Positions 60,925 to 64,000 of a stretch of 64,000 bases of DNA are shown piece after piece. The stretch spans positions 3,968,001 to 4,032,000 of the forward strand of contig NZ_JAUSUZ010000001.1 of assembly GCF_030813715.1 (NCBI RefSeq). Direction: 5' to 3'. This DNA comes from Catenuloplanes indicus. Its GTDB lineage: Bacteria > Actinomycetota > Actinomycetes > Mycobacteriales > Micromonosporaceae. Under the pieces are notes generated by a model. That model was not told the origin of the DNA and ran no database searches. It worked only from the letters and a program-made list of their open reading frames with translations. The position numbers and the translations under genes were made by a program. Positions within the stretch are counted from its first letter, which is position 1. Every line of letters begins with the position of its first letter.

Positions 60925-62069
60925 CACTGTCCCTCGTGAAGCCACTTGGCGGCGCGGACGGCCCGCGCCCGTACCGATGTCATGTCCGTGCCCAGCGCGG
61001 TCACGTGCCCGATCTTGCGGCCCGGGCGGACCTGCTTGCCGTACAGGTGGACCTTGATCCCCGGGTCCTCGGCGAACAGGTGGTGCAGCCGCTCGTCGAT
61101 GCTCATGCCACCGGGCTCGCCACCGAGCAGGTTCGCCATCACCACGGCCGGTGCGGCGAGCGCGGTCTCGCCCAGCGGGTAGTCCAGCACCGCGCGCAGG
61201 TGCTGCTCGAACTGCGACGTGCGCGCGCCCTCGATCGTCCAGTGACCGGAGTTGTGCGGGCGCATCGCCAGCTCGTTGACCAGCAGCCCGGCCTCGGTCT
61301 GGAACAGCTCGACCGCGAGCAGGCCAACCACGCCCAGCTGCTTCGCGACGCCGATCGCCAGCTCCTGCGCGGCCACGGCCAGGTCCTCGGCGAGGTCCGG
61401 CGCCGGGGCCAGCACCTCCACGCAGATGCCGTCCCGCTGCACGGTCTCGACCACCGGGTACGCCGCGACCTGCCCGAACGGCGAGCGCGCAACCAGCGCG
61501 GCCAGCTCGCGGACCAGCCGCACCCGCTCCTCGACGATCAGCGGCGTGCCGGTCGCGACCAGCGCCGCGGCCTCGTCCGCGTCGGACAGCGGGAAGACGC
61601 CGCGGCCGTCGTACCCGCCGCGGGTGGCCTTGGCGATGACCGGCCAGCCGACCTCGTCGCCGAACCCAACAAGATCATCGAGACCCTCGACGGTACGCCA
61701 GCGCGGCGCCGGAAAGCCCAGCTCCGTCAGCCGGGTACGCATCAGCAGCTTGTCCTGCGCGAACTGCAGCGCGTCGGCACCCGGATGCACGGTGAACCCC
61801 TCCGCGGCCAGCGCGCGGATGTGCGCGGACGGCACGTGCTCATGGTCGAACGTGACCACGTCGCACAACTTCGCGAACTCGCGCAGCGCCTCCAGGTCGG
61901 TGTGTTCACCGATCTGGACGTCCGCGGCGACCAGCGCGGCGCCGTCGTCAGGGGACTGTGCCAGCACGCGCAGTGACTGGCCGAGGGCGATCGCGGCCTG
62001 GTGGGTCATCCGGGCCAGCTGGCCACCGCCCACCATGCCGACAACGGGCAGACCGGTTCGGGTATCCAT
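60921..62069 (-). CDS. purK: N5-carboxyaminoimidazole ribonucleotide synthase (PurK)
   Basis: A 382-residue ATP-grasp enzyme that makes N5-CAIR from AIR, bicarbonate and ATP. Features: [22 protein letters not shown] (N-terminal glycine loop), [13 protein letters not shown], the ATP-grasp loop [11 protein letters not shown], and [15 protein letters not shown] with [19 protein letters not shown]-like catalytic region ([15 protein letters not shown]). The start ATG at 62069 is followed by [11 protein letters not shown]. It is 8 bases after the DUF255 gene and overlaps purE by 4 bases. Confidence 0.9.
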   Translation of the reverse strand: MDTRTGLPVVGMVGGGQLARMTHQAAIALGQSLRVLAQSPDDGAALVAADVQIGEHTDLEALREFAKLCDVVTFDHEHVPSAHIRALAAEGFTVHPGADALQFAQDKLLMRTRLTELGFPAPRWRTVEGLDDLVGFGDEVGWPVIAKATRGGYDGRGVFPLSDADEAAALVATGTPLIVEERVRLVRELAALVARSPFGQVAAYPVVETVQRDGICVEVLAPAPDLAEDLAVAAQELAIGVAKQLGVVGLLAVELFQTEAGLLVNELAMRPHNSGHWTIEGARTSQFEQHLRAVLDYPLGETALAAPAVVMANLLGGEPGGMSIDERLHHLFAEDPGIKVHLYGKQVRPGRKIGHVTALGTDMTSVRARAVRAAKWLHEGQW

Positions 62070-62077
62070 CTCGCCGA

Positions 62078-64000
<1,923 letters not shown>

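Overview
The window comes from a high-GC actinobacterium. Third codon positions are almost all G or C, GTG starts are common, and several families are typical of actinomycetes (SCO6880-like and SCO7613-like proteins, an EspR-like regulator, a MAB_1171c-type membrane protein, a DUF574-type methyltransferase, an FxLD lanthipeptide system). A filamentous actinomycete, possibly of the Micromonosporaceae, is my best guess, but the genus cannot be read from this sequence.

Region 1 (1 to about 41.2 kb) is an accessory, probably integrative and conjugative, island. It opens with a minus-strand type IV secretion-like operon (pilin-like peptide, VirB8-like candidate, VirB6/TrbL-like channel, SCO6880-like protein, VirB4-like ATPase, VirD4-like coupling protein running off the left edge). 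Divergent to it is a control block: an EspR-like HTH regulator, an ImmA/IrrE-type metalloprotease, a MAB_1171c-type membrane protein and a secreted M23 peptidoglycan hydrolase. Palindromes TTCGCT-N2-AGCGAA sit at the promoters of the transfer operon, the regulator and the hydrolase. A long minus-strand cargo block follows (10.7-25.1 kb): three related TPR proteins, one with an intact NB-ARC NTPase, a CPBP intramembrane protease, a HAD hydrolase, a methyltransferase-like protein, two GNAT-like proteins, a NADAR-like protein, an APC permease and a GPP34-family protein. From 25.3 to 37.9 kb lies a class I lanthipeptide cluster of the FxLD type: NUDIX hydrolase, HTH regulator, FxLD-system methyltransferase, precursor peptide, LanB dehydratase, LanC cyclase, a SpaB_C-like protein, an unknown helical protein, a second PIMT-like methyltransferase, and an ECF sigma factor with a small partner. 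Three further accessory genes lead to a 47-base 3' fragment of an initiator-type tRNA-Met with its own terminator, which looks like an attachment-site relic.

Region 2 (41.2-46.95 kb) is a scrap zone of lower-GC or broken DNA: a TIR-domain protein, an HTH/TPR regulator, a decayed IS3-family transposase, a small membrane protein and an internal fragment of a flotillin gene.

Region 3 (46.95-64 kb) looks like ordinary chromosome: acyl-CoA dehydrogenase, UDP-glucose dehydrogenase, a giant SCO7613-type membrane protein, a signalling group (a sigma factor fused to a STAS domain, a STAS-HATPase fusion, a CheR-PAS protein, an AraC regulator, a lone STAS protein), then purE, purK and a DUF255 thioredoxin-domain protein cut by the right edge.

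The features that most merit follow-up are the lanthipeptide cluster carried on a conjugative-type island with two PIMT-like enzymes but no obvious exporter or leader peptidase, the shared operator and promoter architecture around the EspR-like regulator, and the fused sigma/STAS partner-switching genes that lack the usual phospho-serine.
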